A DNA stretch of 23,462 nucleotides. Origin: Stenotrophomonas maltophilia. GTDB taxonomy: Bacteria > Pseudomonadota > Gammaproteobacteria > Xanthomonadales > Xanthomonadaceae. The notes under the pieces are model-generated. The model did no database searches. It had not been told where the DNA came from and saw nothing but the letters and a program-made list of their open reading frames with translations. The stretch spans positions 309-23,770 of the forward strand of contig DGLB01000056.1 of the NCBI GenBank assembly GCA_002387845.1, written 5' to 3'. Below, piece by piece: positions 15,641 through 23,462 of the stretch (positions within the stretch are counted from its first letter, which is position 1; each line of letters starts with the position of its first letter). The translations under genes were made by a program, and so were the position numbers.

Positions 15641-18094
15641 GTGCGCCGAGCCCTCCGCCTGCTGCCCCTCCCCCTGAGCATCGCCATCTGCCTGCCTGCC
15701 ATGGCCGATGAGAAGCCATTGAACTGGGGCCTGTGCCCGGTCGCCGACGTCCTGCCGGTCTTTGAAGAGGCCCCCAAGCCTGACAAGGAAGCGGCCGCCA
15801 CGCGCGACCAGCAGCCTACCGACATCGAAGGCAACCAGCTGTTCGGTACCGCCACCGTGCCGCAGTACCAGGGCAACGTGACCCTGAAGCGCGGCGACCA
15901 GTTCCTGGGGACCGACCACCTGAGCTTCGACACGGAAAGCGGCAACTACATCGCCGAAGGCAATGTCCGCTACCAGGACTCCTCGTTCCGCATGGTCGCC
16001 CAGCGCGCCGAGGGCAACCAGGAATCGGACACCCACAAGATCAGCGACATCCAGTACCAGCTGGTGGATCGTCGCGGCCATGGCGGTGCCGAATCGGTCG
16101 ACCTGCAGGGTGCGGTGGGGCAGATGCACCGCTCCACCTATACCACCTGCGACCCCTCGCAGCCGATCTGGAAACTGTCCGCGCCGCAGATCGAAGTAGA
16201 CAACGACGAAGGCTTCGGCACCGCGCGCAACGCCGTGCTGCGGATCGGCAAGGTGCCGGTGCTGTGGGCGCCGTACTTCAAGTTCCCGATCGACGACCGC
16301 CGCCAGACCGGTCTGCTGTATCCGGAAATCGGCCTGTCCGGGCGCAACGGCTTCGACTACGCCCAGCCGATCTACTTCAACCTGGCCCCGAATTACGACG
16401 ACACCCTGACGCCGCGCTACATGAGCAAGCGCGGCTTCATGCTCGACAACGAGTTCCGCTATCTCTATGACGGCGGACGCGGCGAACTGCAGACCGCCTA
16501 CCTGCCCAACGACAAGCTGCGCGACAAGGACCGCGGGCAGGTGCAGTACGAGGGCTACCACAACATCAACACGCACTGGCAGGCGCGCGCCAACCTGGCG
16601 TGGGTGAGCGACGAGCGCTACATGGAGGACTTCTCCAGCAAGCTGATCGGCGTCACCACCTCCACCCTGCAGAGCCAGATCGGCATCTACGGCACCGGTG
16701 AAACCTGGACCGCCGGGCTGATGGCCGACCGCTGGCAGCTGACCGACTACACCCTGACCGAGGCCTCGCTGCCCTACGCGCGCCAGCCGCGAGCGTTCTT
16801 CACCTGGGACAAGCCGGTGCTGTCGTGGCTGGAAACCGGGGTGTATGCCGAAGCCGTGCGCTTCACCCATGACGATGTCGACCTGAAGTTCGACGAAGCC
16901 GGCGACTACGAGCGCAACGGTGTGGTGGTCCCTTACTTCAATGGTTCGCGCCTGGACGTGAAGCCGTACGTGACCATGCCCTTTGCCGGCGCGGCGTGGT
17001 ATGTCACCCCGACCCTGGCCTACCGCTATACCGGCTACGAGCTGGACCGCGGCCTGGCCCAGCAGACCCGCCTGCAGGCGCTGCGCGATGCCGGCATCGA
17101 CCCGGCCACCGCCACGCCCGAACAGTTGCTGGGCGATACCTCGCCCCATCGCAGCATGCCCATCGTCAGCCTCGATGCCGGCATGTTCTTCGACCGCGAA
17201 ACCGAGATCGGCGGCAAGTCGTTCCTGCACACGCTGGAACCGCGCCTGTTCTACCTGCGCACGCCGTACCGTGACCAGAGCGACCTGCCGATCTTCGACA
17301 CCCGTGATTTCACGTTCAGCTGGGGCCAGCTGTTCCGCGACTCGCGCTACACCGGCGCGGACCGTCAGAACGACGCCAACCAGCTGACCATGGCGCTGAG
17401 CACCCGTTTCATCGACCAGAACACCGGCCGCGAGCGCTTCTCCGGCAGCATCGGCCAGATCCTGTACTTCGACGACTCGCGGGTGACCCTGCCAAACCAG
17501 GCCGCCGTGGTCGAACAGGGCAAGTCCGCCTGGATCGCCGACGCCAACTACGCCATCAACGACCGCTGGAACCTGGGTGCCACCTACCAGTGGGACCCCA
17601 AGCTGAAGCGTGAGGATCTGGCCAGCGTGCGCGCACGCTATCTCATGTCCAACGACGGCATCGTCAACCTGACCTACCGCTACCGCGTCGCCCCGGGCGC
17701 TTCGGCCAACGCCTCCAAGGCCGAACGCACCCTGCTGGAACAGGCCGATCTGTCGTTCCTGTACCCGATCAACGAGCGCTGGAGCCTGGTGGGCCGTTAC
17801 TACTACTCCATCCAGGACAAGGAACCGCTGGAAATCATCGGCGGCGTGCAGTGGGACAGCTGCTGCCTGGCCGTGCGCGCCCTGGCCCGCCGCTATGTGC
17901 GCAATCGTGAGGGCGAGATGAACAACTCGTTCCAGATCGAGTTTGTGCTCAAGGGCCTGAGCTCCATCGGCCAGAACACGGACCGCACCTTGCGCCGTGC
18001 TATTCTCGGCTACTACCGCGACGACCTCTATCTCGTGCCGCCCAGCAACACCGGTGCTGCCCGCGACGACTACGATCCGAACCAGATCCCATGA
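15641..18094 (+). CDS. lptD: LPS-assembly outer-membrane protein LptD
   Basis: Essential beta-barrel that, with the lipoprotein LptE, inserts lipopolysaccharide into the outer leaflet. The 817-residue protein (E. coli 784) has a signal peptide (RRALRLLPLPLSIAICLPAMA) and an N-terminal OstA/LptA-like beta-jellyroll (QGNVTLKRGDQFLGTDHLSF, about residues 75-105). The long C-terminal barrel begins after VLWAPYFKFPIDDRRQTGLL. All four cysteines of the LptD disulfide network can be placed: Cys32, Cys170 and the adjacent pair 741-742 (WDSCCLAVRA). The start is taken as GTG 15641, the only start giving a proper signal peptide. Its stop overlaps the surA ATG (ATGA). SurA is the chaperone that delivers LptD, so the coupling makes sense. 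Confidence 0.96.
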   Translation: MRRALRLLPLPLSIAICLPAMADEKPLNWGLCPVADVLPVFEEAPKPDKEAAATRDQQPTDIEGNQLFGTATVPQYQGNVTLKRGDQFLGTDHLSFDTESGNYIAEGNVRYQDSSFRMVAQRAEGNQESDTHKISDIQYQLVDRRGHGGAESVDLQGAVGQMHRSTYTTCDPSQPIWKLSAPQIEVDNDEGFGTARNAVLRIGKVPVLWAPYFKFPIDDRRQTGLLYPEIGLSGRNGFDYAQPIYFNLAPNYDDTLTPRYMSKRGFMLDNEFRYLYDGGRGELQTAYLPNDKLRDKDRGQVQYEGYHNINTHWQARANLAWVSDERYMEDFSSKLIGVTTSTLQSQIGIYGTGETWTAGLMADRWQLTDYTLTEASLPYARQPRAFFTWDKPVLSWLETGVYAEAVRFTHDDVDLKFDEAGDYERNGVVVPYFNGSRLDVKPYVTMPFAGAAWYVTPTLAYRYTGYELDRGLAQQTRLQALRDAGIDPATATPEQLLGDTSPHRSMPIVSLDAGMFFDRETEIGGKSFLHTLEPRLFYLRTPYRDQSDLPIFDTRDFTFSWGQLFRDSRYTGADRQNDANQLTMALSTRFIDQNTGRERFSGSIGQILYFDDSRVTLPNQAAVVEQGKSAWIADANYAINDRWNLGATYQWDPKLKREDLASVRARYLMSNDGIVNLTYRYRVAPGASANASKAERTLLEQADLSFLYPINERWSLVGRYYYSIQDKEPLEIIGGVQWDSCCLAVRALARRYVRNREGEMNNSFQIEFVLKGLSSIGQNTDRTLRRAILGYYRDDLYLVPPSNTGAARDDYDPNQIP

Positions 18095-19431
18095 CCAAGA
18101 CCCTTCCCGTTCTTCTCGCCTCGCTGATGGCGGTCACCACCGTCAGCGCCCCGTTGCAGGTGCTGGCCCAGCAGACCCAGGCGCTGGACCGCATCGCCGC
18201 CATCGTCGACGAAGACGTGGTGTTGCAGAGCGAGCTGGACCGCGCTGTGGCCAACATCAAGTCCCAGTACGCCGGGCGTGAGAACCAGCTGCCGCCGGAC
18301 GATGTCCTGCGCCGCCAGGTGCTGGAGCGCCTGGTGCTGGTCAAGCTGCAGGTGGCCCGCGCGGAAAGCAGCGGCATCAAGGTCGGCGACCAGGAACTGA
18401 ACCAGGCCATCAGCGCCATTGCCCAGCAGAACGGCACCAGCGTGGACGCACTGCGCCAGCGTCTGGCCGGCGACGGCGTGGATTTCAATGACTTCCGCGC
18501 CTCGGTTCGTGACGAAATCACCGTGCAGCGCCTGCGCCAGAGCTTCGCGCAGAGCCGCATCAGCGTCAGCGAAGGCGAAGTGGATGCCGCGCTGAAGCAG
18601 GAAGCCACCACCGGTACCCAGTACCACCTGGCGCATATCCTGATCGCCCTGCCCGAAGCCGCCAGCGCTGATCAGATTGCCACCGGCCAGAAGAAGGCCG
18701 ACGGCGTCAAGGCGCTGCTGGACAAGGGCGAGCTGGACTTCAACGCCGCTGCGGTGCGCTATTCCGACAGCCCCAACGCGCTGGAAGGCGGCGACCTGGG
18801 CTGGCGTACGCTGGATGAAATTCCCAATGCGTTCGCGCAGATGATGACCCAGATGAAGGCCGGTGACGTGGTCGGCCCGCTGCGCGGACCGAGCGGCTTC
18901 CAGCTGCTGAAGCTGGTGGAAGTGCGCGACGCCAATGCCAGCGCCGGCGGCCAGACCATCACCGAGTACCACGGCCGCCACATCCTGATCCGGGTCACCG
19001 ACCAGCAGGACAGCGCTGCCGCAAAGGCCAAGATCGACACCCTGCGTGCCCGCATCGCGGGTGGCGCGGACTTCCAGGCCGTGGCCCGGGAATCCAGCGA
19101 AGACGCCAACAGCAAGGGCCAGGGCGGCGATCTCGGCTGGTTCCCGGCCGATGCCTTCGGCCCGGATTTCGGCAAGCAGATCACCGGCGTCAGCGACGGC
19201 GGCGTCAGCCAGCCGTTCCGCACCGACGCCGGCTGGCACATCGTGCAGCGCGTGGAAACCCGCCAGACCGATGCCAGCGCCGACAACAAGCGCGCCCAGA
19301 TCCGCGAAACCATCGGTCGCCGCAAGCTGGAAGAGGAGTACAACCGCTTCCTGCAGGAACTGCGTGGCGAAGCCTACGTTGACCTGCGCCAGGGCGACGC
19401 CGCTGCCGCGGCGACCCCGCCGCAGTCCTGA
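18091..19431 (+). CDS. surA: Periplasmic chaperone and peptidyl-prolyl isomerase SurA
   Basis: Escorts unfolded outer-membrane proteins across the periplasm to the BAM complex. The 446-residue protein (E. coli 428) has a signal peptide (TKTLPVLLASLMAVTTVSAPLQVLAQ). A SurA N-terminal chaperone domain follows (LDRIAAIVDEDVVLQSELDRA onward), then two parvulin domains. The domains are marked by YHLAHILIALPE (His182) and YHGRHILIRVTD (His297), each with a later GGDLGW motif. A short C-terminal helix contributes to the chaperone core. ATG 18091 overlaps the lptD stop. An alanine/proline-rich tail of about 10 residues ends the protein. pdxA starts 10 bases downstream. Confidence 0.96.
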   Translation: MTKTLPVLLASLMAVTTVSAPLQVLAQQTQALDRIAAIVDEDVVLQSELDRAVANIKSQYAGRENQLPPDDVLRRQVLERLVLVKLQVARAESSGIKVGDQELNQAISAIAQQNGTSVDALRQRLAGDGVDFNDFRASVRDEITVQRLRQSFAQSRISVSEGEVDAALKQEATTGTQYHLAHILIALPEAASADQIATGQKKADGVKALLDKGELDFNAAAVRYSDSPNALEGGDLGWRTLDEIPNAFAQMMTQMKAGDVVGPLRGPSGFQLLKLVEVRDANASAGGQTITEYHGRHILIRVTDQQDSAAAKAKIDTLRARIAGGADFQAVARESSEDANSKGQGGDLGWFPADAFGPDFGKQITGVSDGGVSQPFRTDAGWHIVQRVETRQTDASADNKRAQIRETIGRRKLEEEYNRFLQELRGEAYVDLRQGDAAAAATPPQS

Positions 19432-19441
19432 GGCGCTCCCG

Positions 19442-20422
19442 ATGCTGCCGCAGCTCGCGCTGGTACCGGGCGAGCCCGCCGGCATCGGTCCTGAACTCTG
19501 CCTGCGGCTGATCCAACAGCCGCGCACCGACTGCCAGCTGCTGGCCTTCGCTGACCCGGACACCCTGCGCGCGGCGGCCGCCGCGCTGGACCTGCCGCTG
19601 CAGCTGCTGCCTGAACATGCCATCGCCCGCCAGCCGGGCGATCTGCGTTTGCGGGCCGTGCCCAACGCCACCGTTTCGCGCTTCGGCCAGGCGGACCCGA
19701 ACAACGCCCCGGCGGTGATCGGTGCCCTGCACCAGGCCGGCCAGGCCTGCTTGGACGGCAGCTTGGACGGGGTGGTCACCGGCCCGGTGCACAAGGCGGT
19801 CATCAATGACGGCGGCATTGCCTACAGCGGCACCACCGAGCTGCTGGCCGACCAGGCCGGCGTGAAGGTGGTGATGATGCTGGCCAACGACATCGTGCGG
19901 GTGGCGCTGGCCACCACCCACCTGCCGTTGCGGGACGTGGCCGACGCCATCCGCGCCGACGCACTGGCCACCACCCTGCACACCGTGCACACCGCGCTGC
20001 GCCGCGATTTCGGCCTGGCGGCACCGCGCATCGCGGTGCTGGGACTGAACCCGCATGCCGGTGAAGACGGCCACCTGGGCCGTGAAGAACTGGACATCAT
20101 CATCCCGCTCCTGCAGCGCCTGCGCGCCGAGGGCATGGATCTGATCGGCCCGCTGCCGGCCGATACCGCCTTCCTGCCGCAGAAACTGGCCGGTTTCGAC
20201 ACCGTGCTGGCGATGTATCACGACCAGGGCCTGCCGGTGCTGAAGTACAGCGGCTTCGAGCAGGCCGTGAACATCACCCTGGGCCTGCCCTACCCGCGCG
20301 TCGCGGTGGACCACGGCACCGCGCTGGATCTGGCCGGGCGCGGCGTGGCCGACCCCTCCAGCCTGCTGGCCGCCACGGCGCTGTGCGCCCGGCTGGCGGC
20401 TCAACGTAAAATGAGCACATGA
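19442..20422 (+). CDS. pdxA: 4-hydroxythreonine-4-phosphate dehydrogenase PdxA
   Basis: NAD-dependent, metal-containing enzyme of pyridoxal phosphate synthesis. The 326-residue protein (E. coli 329) has the typical N-terminus LALVPGEPAGIGPELCLRL. VTGPVHKAVIND and YSGTTELLAD follow at about residues 114-138, then ATTHLPLRDV. The metal/substrate HDQGLPVLKYSGF and the C-terminal VDHGTALDLAGRGVADPSS complete the set. ATG 19442 has GAGG about 9 bases upstream. It belongs to the conserved surA-pdxA-ksgA order and overlaps ksgA by ATGA. Confidence 0.97.
   Translation: MLPQLALVPGEPAGIGPELCLRLIQQPRTDCQLLAFADPDTLRAAAAALDLPLQLLPEHAIARQPGDLRLRAVPNATVSRFGQADPNNAPAVIGALHQAGQACLDGSLDGVVTGPVHKAVINDGGIAYSGTTELLADQAGVKVVMMLANDIVRVALATTHLPLRDVADAIRADALATTLHTVHTALRRDFGLAAPRIAVLGLNPHAGEDGHLGREELDIIIPLLQRLRAEGMDLIGPLPADTAFLPQKLAGFDTVLAMYHDQGLPVLKYSGFEQAVNITLGLPYPRVAVDHGTALDLAGRGVADPSSLLAATALCARLAAQRKMST
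20407..20412 (+). promoter_or_regulatory. Candidate -10 element for ksgA within the pdxA end
   Basis: TAAAAT followed by exactly 6 bases and then ATG 20419. The base composition breaks with the surrounding GC-rich pdxA sequence. There is no Shine-Dalgarno sequence before ksgA. This layout is that of a leaderless promoter; no good -35 is seen. Confidence 0.5.
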
Positions 20423-21234
20423 CTTCTTCGCATTCCCCCTCGGCCCCGGGTTTCACCGCCCCGGCCAAAAAGCAGCTCGGCCAGCACTTCCTGGCCGACC
20501 GCAGCTACATCGACAAGATCGTGCTGGCGGTCAACCCGAAGGACGACGACCGCCTGGTCGAGATCGGCCCGGGCCAGGGTGCAATCACCCTGCCGCTGCT
20601 GCGCCGTCACCCGCGCCTGACCGTGATCGAGTTCGACCGCGACCTGATCGCGCCGTTGACCGCCGCCGCTGCACCGCTGGGCGAACTGACCATCGTGCAT
20701 CGCGACGTGCTGCAGGTGGACTTCACTGAACTGGCCGCCGGTGGACAGATCCGCCTGGTCGGCAACCTGCCCTACAACATCTCCTCGCCGATCCTGTTCC
20801 ATGCCATGGAGCATGCGGCGGTGATCCGCGACATGCACTTCATGCTGCAGAAGGAAGTGGTGGACCGCATGGCCGCCGAACCGGGCAGCAAGGTGTACGG
20901 CCGCCTGAGCGTGATGCTGCAGGCCTGGTGCAAGGTCAGTTCGCTGTTCGTGGTGCCGCCAGGCGCGTTCCGGCCGCCCCCGAAGGTGGACTCGGCGGTG
21001 GTGCGGCTGGTGCCGCGCGACCCGGCCACGGTCGACATCAAAGACCGCAAGCGCTTCGCCGAAGTGGTCAGATCCGCCTTCGGCCAGCGCCGCAAGACGC
21101 TGCGCAACGCGCTCAATGGCGTGGTCACCCCCGAGCAGTTCGAAGCGGCGGGCGTGCGCAGCGATGCCCGTGCCGAACAGCTGGAAGTGGCGCAGTTCAT
21201 CGCGCTGGCCAACGTACCGCGCGCGGAAGCGTGA
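20419..21234 (+). CDS. ksgA: 16S rRNA dimethyladenosine transferase KsgA/RsmA
   Basis: Dimethylates A1518 and A1519 in the last helix of 16S rRNA, a late checkpoint in 30S assembly. The 271-residue protein (E. coli 273) has the family start KKQLGQHFLADRSYIDKIV. SAM motif I is VEIGPGQGAITLPLL at about residues 50-64. The acidic strand end is VIEFDRDL, and the catalytic NLPYNIS lies at about 116-122. FRPPPKVDSAVV and a small helical C-terminal domain complete it. Its ATG overlaps the pdxA stop (ATGA). Despite the coupling, the -10-like TAAAAT 6 bases upstream suggests it can also be transcribed alone. Confidence 0.97.
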   Translation: MTSSHSPSAPGFTAPAKKQLGQHFLADRSYIDKIVLAVNPKDDDRLVEIGPGQGAITLPLLRRHPRLTVIEFDRDLIAPLTAAAAPLGELTIVHRDVLQVDFTELAAGGQIRLVGNLPYNISSPILFHAMEHAAVIRDMHFMLQKEVVDRMAAEPGSKVYGRLSVMLQAWCKVSSLFVVPPGAFRPPPKVDSAVVRLVPRDPATVDIKDRKRFAEVVRSAFGQRRKTLRNALNGVVTPEQFEAAGVRSDARAEQLEVAQFIALANVPRAEA

Positions 21235-21243
21235 AACACCCTC

Positions 21244-21249
21244 TACACT
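21244..21249 (+). promoter_or_regulatory. Candidate -10 element for apaG (leaderless start)
   Basis: TACACT followed by 6 bases and ATG 21256. No Shine-Dalgarno sequence lies in the 21-base gap after ksgA. The spacing equals that in front of ksgA. Confidence 0.5.
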
Positions 21250-21255
21250 GCCCGT

Positions 21256-21642
21256 ATGACTGACGCAGCAAAAAAACACGCCATCTCGGTGGAGGTGGCC
21301 CCTCGCTTTCTCGATGACCAGTCCACGCCCGAGGACGGACGCTACGCGTTTGCCTACAGCATCCGCATCCACAACGAAGGTCAGGTAGCCGCGCGCCTGG
21401 TCGCGCGCCACTGGCGCATCACCGACGGCAACGGCCGGGTGGAGCAGGTGGACGGCGAAGGCGTGGTGGGCGAGCAGCCGCGCCTGCGCCCGGGTGAAGA
21501 GTTCCGTTACACCTCCGGTGTCATGCTGGAAACCGAGCACGGCACGATGCAGGGCCATTACGACATGGTGGCCGATGACGGCACCGAGTTCGCGGCCACC
21601 ATCGACCCGTTCGTCCTGGCCATTCCACGCACACTGCACTGA
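21256..21642 (+). CDS. apaG: ApaG (DUF525) protein
   Basis: Small cytosolic protein of 128 residues (E. coli 125) with the ApaG fibronectin-type-III-like beta sandwich. YAFAYSIRIHNEG, ARHWRITDGNGRVEQVDGEG and VVGEQPRLRPGEEFRYTSG are the conserved segments, followed by GTMQGHYDM. Its precise role is not established. The gene travels with ksgA and apaH in many proteobacteria. It lies 21 bases after ksgA and 13 before apaH. Confidence 0.95.
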   Translation: MTDAAKKHAISVEVAPRFLDDQSTPEDGRYAFAYSIRIHNEGQVAARLVARHWRITDGNGRVEQVDGEGVVGEQPRLRPGEEFRYTSGVMLETEHGTMQGHYDMVADDGTEFAATIDPFVLAIPRTLH

Positions 21643-21655
21643 CGGAGGCGCACGC

Positions 21656-22657
21656 ATGAGTGTCTGGGCCATCGGCGACCTGCAGGGCTGCTATGAGGTC
21701 ACCCAGCGGTTGCTGGAAAAGATCCGCTTCGACCCGGCGGTGGACAGGCTGTGGTTCTGCGGCGACCTGGTGAACCGTGGCGGGCAGTCGCTGGAAACAC
21801 TGCGGCTGGTGCATTCGCTGCGCGAGCACAGCGTGGTGGTGCTGGGCAACCATGACCTGTCGCTGCTGGCGGTAGGTGCGCGCACGGAAGAAGAGCAGCG
21901 CAAGGTCAACCCGGACCTGCTGCGGGTGGTGCAGGCCGAGGACCGCGACGTGCTGCTGGACTGGCTGCGCCTGCAGAAGCTGGTGCACGTTGACCGCGAG
22001 CTGGGCTGGATGATGGTGCACGCGGGGTTGGCCCCGAAGTGGACCACGCAGTTGGCCGAGAAGCACGCGCGCGAAGTGGAAGCGCAGCTGCACGGCAACG
22101 GCTACCGCAAGCTGTTCCGCAACATGTACGGCGACAAGCCGATCTGGTCGCCGGGGCTGACCGGTTACGACCGTTCGCGGGCGATCATCAACATCCTCAC
22201 GCGCATGCGCTACTGCACGCCACGCGGGCGGATCGGCATTGAAGACAAGGGCACGCCGGGCACCCAGGAACAGGGGTTATACCCGTGGTTCGAAGTGCCG
22301 GGCCGGGTCGAGCGCGACCTGAAGGTCGTGTGCGGCCACTGGTCGGCGCTGGGCCTGACCATCACCCAGGGTGTGCACGCCATTGATACCGGCGCGGTGT
22401 GGGGCGGCAAGCTGACCGCGCTGCAGCTGGATACCGACGAACTGCGGGTGGTACAGGTACCGGGCCGCGACGTGCCGAAGCCGGAAGCACCGCCGCGCCC
22501 CCCGCAGCCGCGCCGCGAGGGCGGCGGTGCTAACGGGCAGCCGCAGGGCCGTCCGCGCGGGCAGCGCCAGCGCGGGCCACGCAGGGGGCAGCAGGGGCAG
22601 CGTCCACCGCGTGATTCCAATGGCAACGACGGCGGCACGCCACCGACGACTGCCTGA
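21656..22657 (+). CDS. apaH: Symmetrical Ap4A hydrolase ApaH with Arg/Gly-rich tail
   Basis: Metallophosphatase that splits diadenosine tetraphosphate into two ADP and removes Np4 caps from RNA in E. coli (family knowledge). The 333-residue protein has the expected metal motifs: IGDLQGCY at about residues 5-12, CGDLVNRGG, LGNHDLSLLAVG and MVHAGLAP. The conserved NMYGDKPIWSP and IDTGAVWGGKLTAL end the domain. E. coli ApaH stops at 280. Here a tail of about 60 residues from near 272 is rich in Arg, Gly, Pro and Gln (GRPRGQRQRGPRRGQQGQR), with 11 Arg and almost no hydrophobic residues. It is probably disordered and may bind RNA (inference). GGAGG before ATG 21656 supports the start. Confidence 0.96.
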   Translation: MSVWAIGDLQGCYEVTQRLLEKIRFDPAVDRLWFCGDLVNRGGQSLETLRLVHSLREHSVVVLGNHDLSLLAVGARTEEEQRKVNPDLLRVVQAEDRDVLLDWLRLQKLVHVDRELGWMMVHAGLAPKWTTQLAEKHAREVEAQLHGNGYRKLFRNMYGDKPIWSPGLTGYDRSRAIINILTRMRYCTPRGRIGIEDKGTPGTQEQGLYPWFEVPGRVERDLKVVCGHWSALGLTITQGVHAIDTGAVWGGKLTALQLDTDELRVVQVPGRDVPKPEAPPRPPQPRREGGGANGQPQGRPRGQRQRGPRRGQQGQRPPRDSNGNDGGTPPTTA

Positions 22658-22674
22658 GCGAAAAGGAGTTTCAG

Positions 22675-23331
22675 ATGAGCAATAGGGACATTGCACTGAT
22701 ACTGGGCATCTGGCTGTTGCTGGTGGGGGGCTGCCAACGCGGCGCGGCCCCGCAGGCGGCGGAATCGGCCACAGATGCCCTGCCATCGATCACGGCATCG
22801 CCAGCGCCGGCGTCCCCGCCGCTGGTGGCAGCAGCCCGCGCACAGATCGGCCGCACCGTGCTGTACGACCCGGCCTATGTGGTGCTGGGCTACCCGGGCG
22901 GCGACGTGCCGGAAGACCGCGGGGTGTGCACGGACGTGATCGTGCGCGCATTGCGCGAACAGGGGTTGGACCTGCAGGCCCGTATCCATGAAGACATGCG
23001 TACGGATTTCAGCAGCTATCCGGCGTTGTGGGGCCTGAACCGCCCGGACCGCAACATTGACCACCGCCGCGTGCCGAACCTGATGCGCTGGTTCGAGCGC
23101 CAGGGCTGGGAGCAGCCGGCCTCGGTCAAAGCAGATGATTTTGCCGCCGGCGACATCGTGGCGTGGAAGTTGAGCGGCAGCGGCCTGCTGCACGTGGGCA
23201 TCGTCTCCGACCGCCGCGCGGCCGACGGCACACCGCTGATCCTGCACAACATCGCACGCGGCACACGTGAAGAGAATCTGCTGTTCGCGCACACCATCAT
23301 CGGCCATTACCGGCCCCGCTTGGATGCTTGA
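22675..23331 (+). CDS. DUF1287 family probable lipoprotein
   Basis: A 218-residue exported protein. Its N-terminus has a hydrophobic stretch ending LLLVGGC at residues 15-21, an acceptable though not ideal lipobox, so it may be a lipoprotein. A disordered Ala/Pro/Ser linker of about 30 residues follows. The DUF1287 domain then runs from about residue 55: ARAQIGRTVLYDPAYVVLGYPGGD, RGVCTDVIVRALREQG (conserved Cys), NIDHRRVPNLMRWFERQG, and LLHVGIVSD with a conserved His. Cys plus His in this layout resembles NlpC/P60-like hydrolases, so a cell-wall role is thinkable but unproven. AAGGAG lies 7 bases before ATG 22675. It follows apaH by 17 bases. Confidence 0.87.
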   Translation: MSNRDIALILGIWLLLVGGCQRGAAPQAAESATDALPSITASPAPASPPLVAAARAQIGRTVLYDPAYVVLGYPGGDVPEDRGVCTDVIVRALREQGLDLQARIHEDMRTDFSSYPALWGLNRPDRNIDHRRVPNLMRWFERQGWEQPASVKADDFAAGDIVAWKLSGSGLLHVGIVSDRRAADGTPLILHNIARGTREENLLFAHTIIGHYRPRLDA

Positions 23332-23372
23332 ACGCGGCACGGCCTTCCTGATCGCCTGATTGCACGCATCAC

Positions 23373-23394
23373 GTAGAGCCGGGCTTGCCCGGCT
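23373..23394 (+). repeat. SMAG-type palindromic element
   Basis: On the plus strand: GTAG, AGCCGGGC, a TT loop and GCCCGGCT. It has the same stem as 4584-4606. It is the only recognisable structure in the 131 bases after the DUF1287 gene and may end that transcript. Confidence 0.88.
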
Positions 23395-23462
23395 GCTGTT
23401 GGCTTCCTGCGAACAACCCTCGGTTCACGGGCTCCCTGGCTTGGCGGGTCGGGGTGGGTTTG

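Noticed and set aside
18070..19818. Minus-strand open frame of 582 codons antisense to surA
   Set aside because: Shadow frame of surA and pdxA, with no recognisable domain.

Overview
This is a gene-dense, high-GC chromosomal segment from a gammaproteobacterium of the Xanthomonas/Stenotrophomonas group, most likely Stenotrophomonas. Three things support this. The lptD-surA-pdxA-ksgA-apaG-apaH order is typical of gammaproteobacteria. Two adjacent ubiquinone hydroxylase genes are present. Seven short imperfect palindromes with a GTAG head lie between genes, matching the SMAG-type REP elements described in Stenotrophomonas maltophilia. No tRNA, rRNA, CRISPR array, transposase or integrase was seen.

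Layout, left to right. (1) Oxidative stress block: ahpF (5' end cut by the window edge), a strong terminator, then oxyR with both redox cysteines at 199 and 208, and a second terminator. (2) rnk-like gene and transaldolase (tal). (3) A 472-base gene-free stretch (4158-4629) full of inverted repeats, including two SMAG-type elements. (4) On the minus strand, a DUF2007 gene followed by msrA. (5) On the plus strand, glnS, a nucleoside-deaminase-family gene, rlmM and a small secreted EF-hand protein, closely spaced and probably one operon.

(6) An accessory patch at about 9530-10800 holds two convincing and one doubtful unrecognised minus-strand genes. Hand-counted lines give about 55-58% GC, against about 77% in one sampled line of the neighbouring ubi gene. 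A same-orientation SMAG element sits at each edge. (7) On the minus strand, ubiH and ubiI-like FAD hydroxylases of ubiquinone synthesis overlap by ATGA. (8) Divergent from them is a small membrane protein that I read as BtuM, a solitary ECF-type vitamin B12 transporter. It is followed 13 bases later by a PduO-type cobalamin adenosyltransferase, so B12 uptake and activation appear paired, and then by a class II histone-deacetylase-like amidohydrolase.

(9) The outer-membrane biogenesis and maintenance block is lptD, surA, pdxA, ksgA, apaG, apaH and a DUF1287 lipoprotein. It shows two ATGA overlaps and ends in another SMAG element.

Most of the window is ordinary housekeeping sequence. The points most worth a second look are: the low-GC hypothetical gene patch between SMAG elements; the BtuM-adenosyltransferase pair; two genes whose TAG stop codon is part of the GTAG head of a SMAG element; four genes (ksgA, apaG, btuM, ubiH) with a -10-like hexamer 6-7 bases before the start codon and no Shine-Dalgarno sequence, suggesting leaderless mRNAs; and an Arg/Gly/Pro-rich tail of about 60 residues on ApaH.
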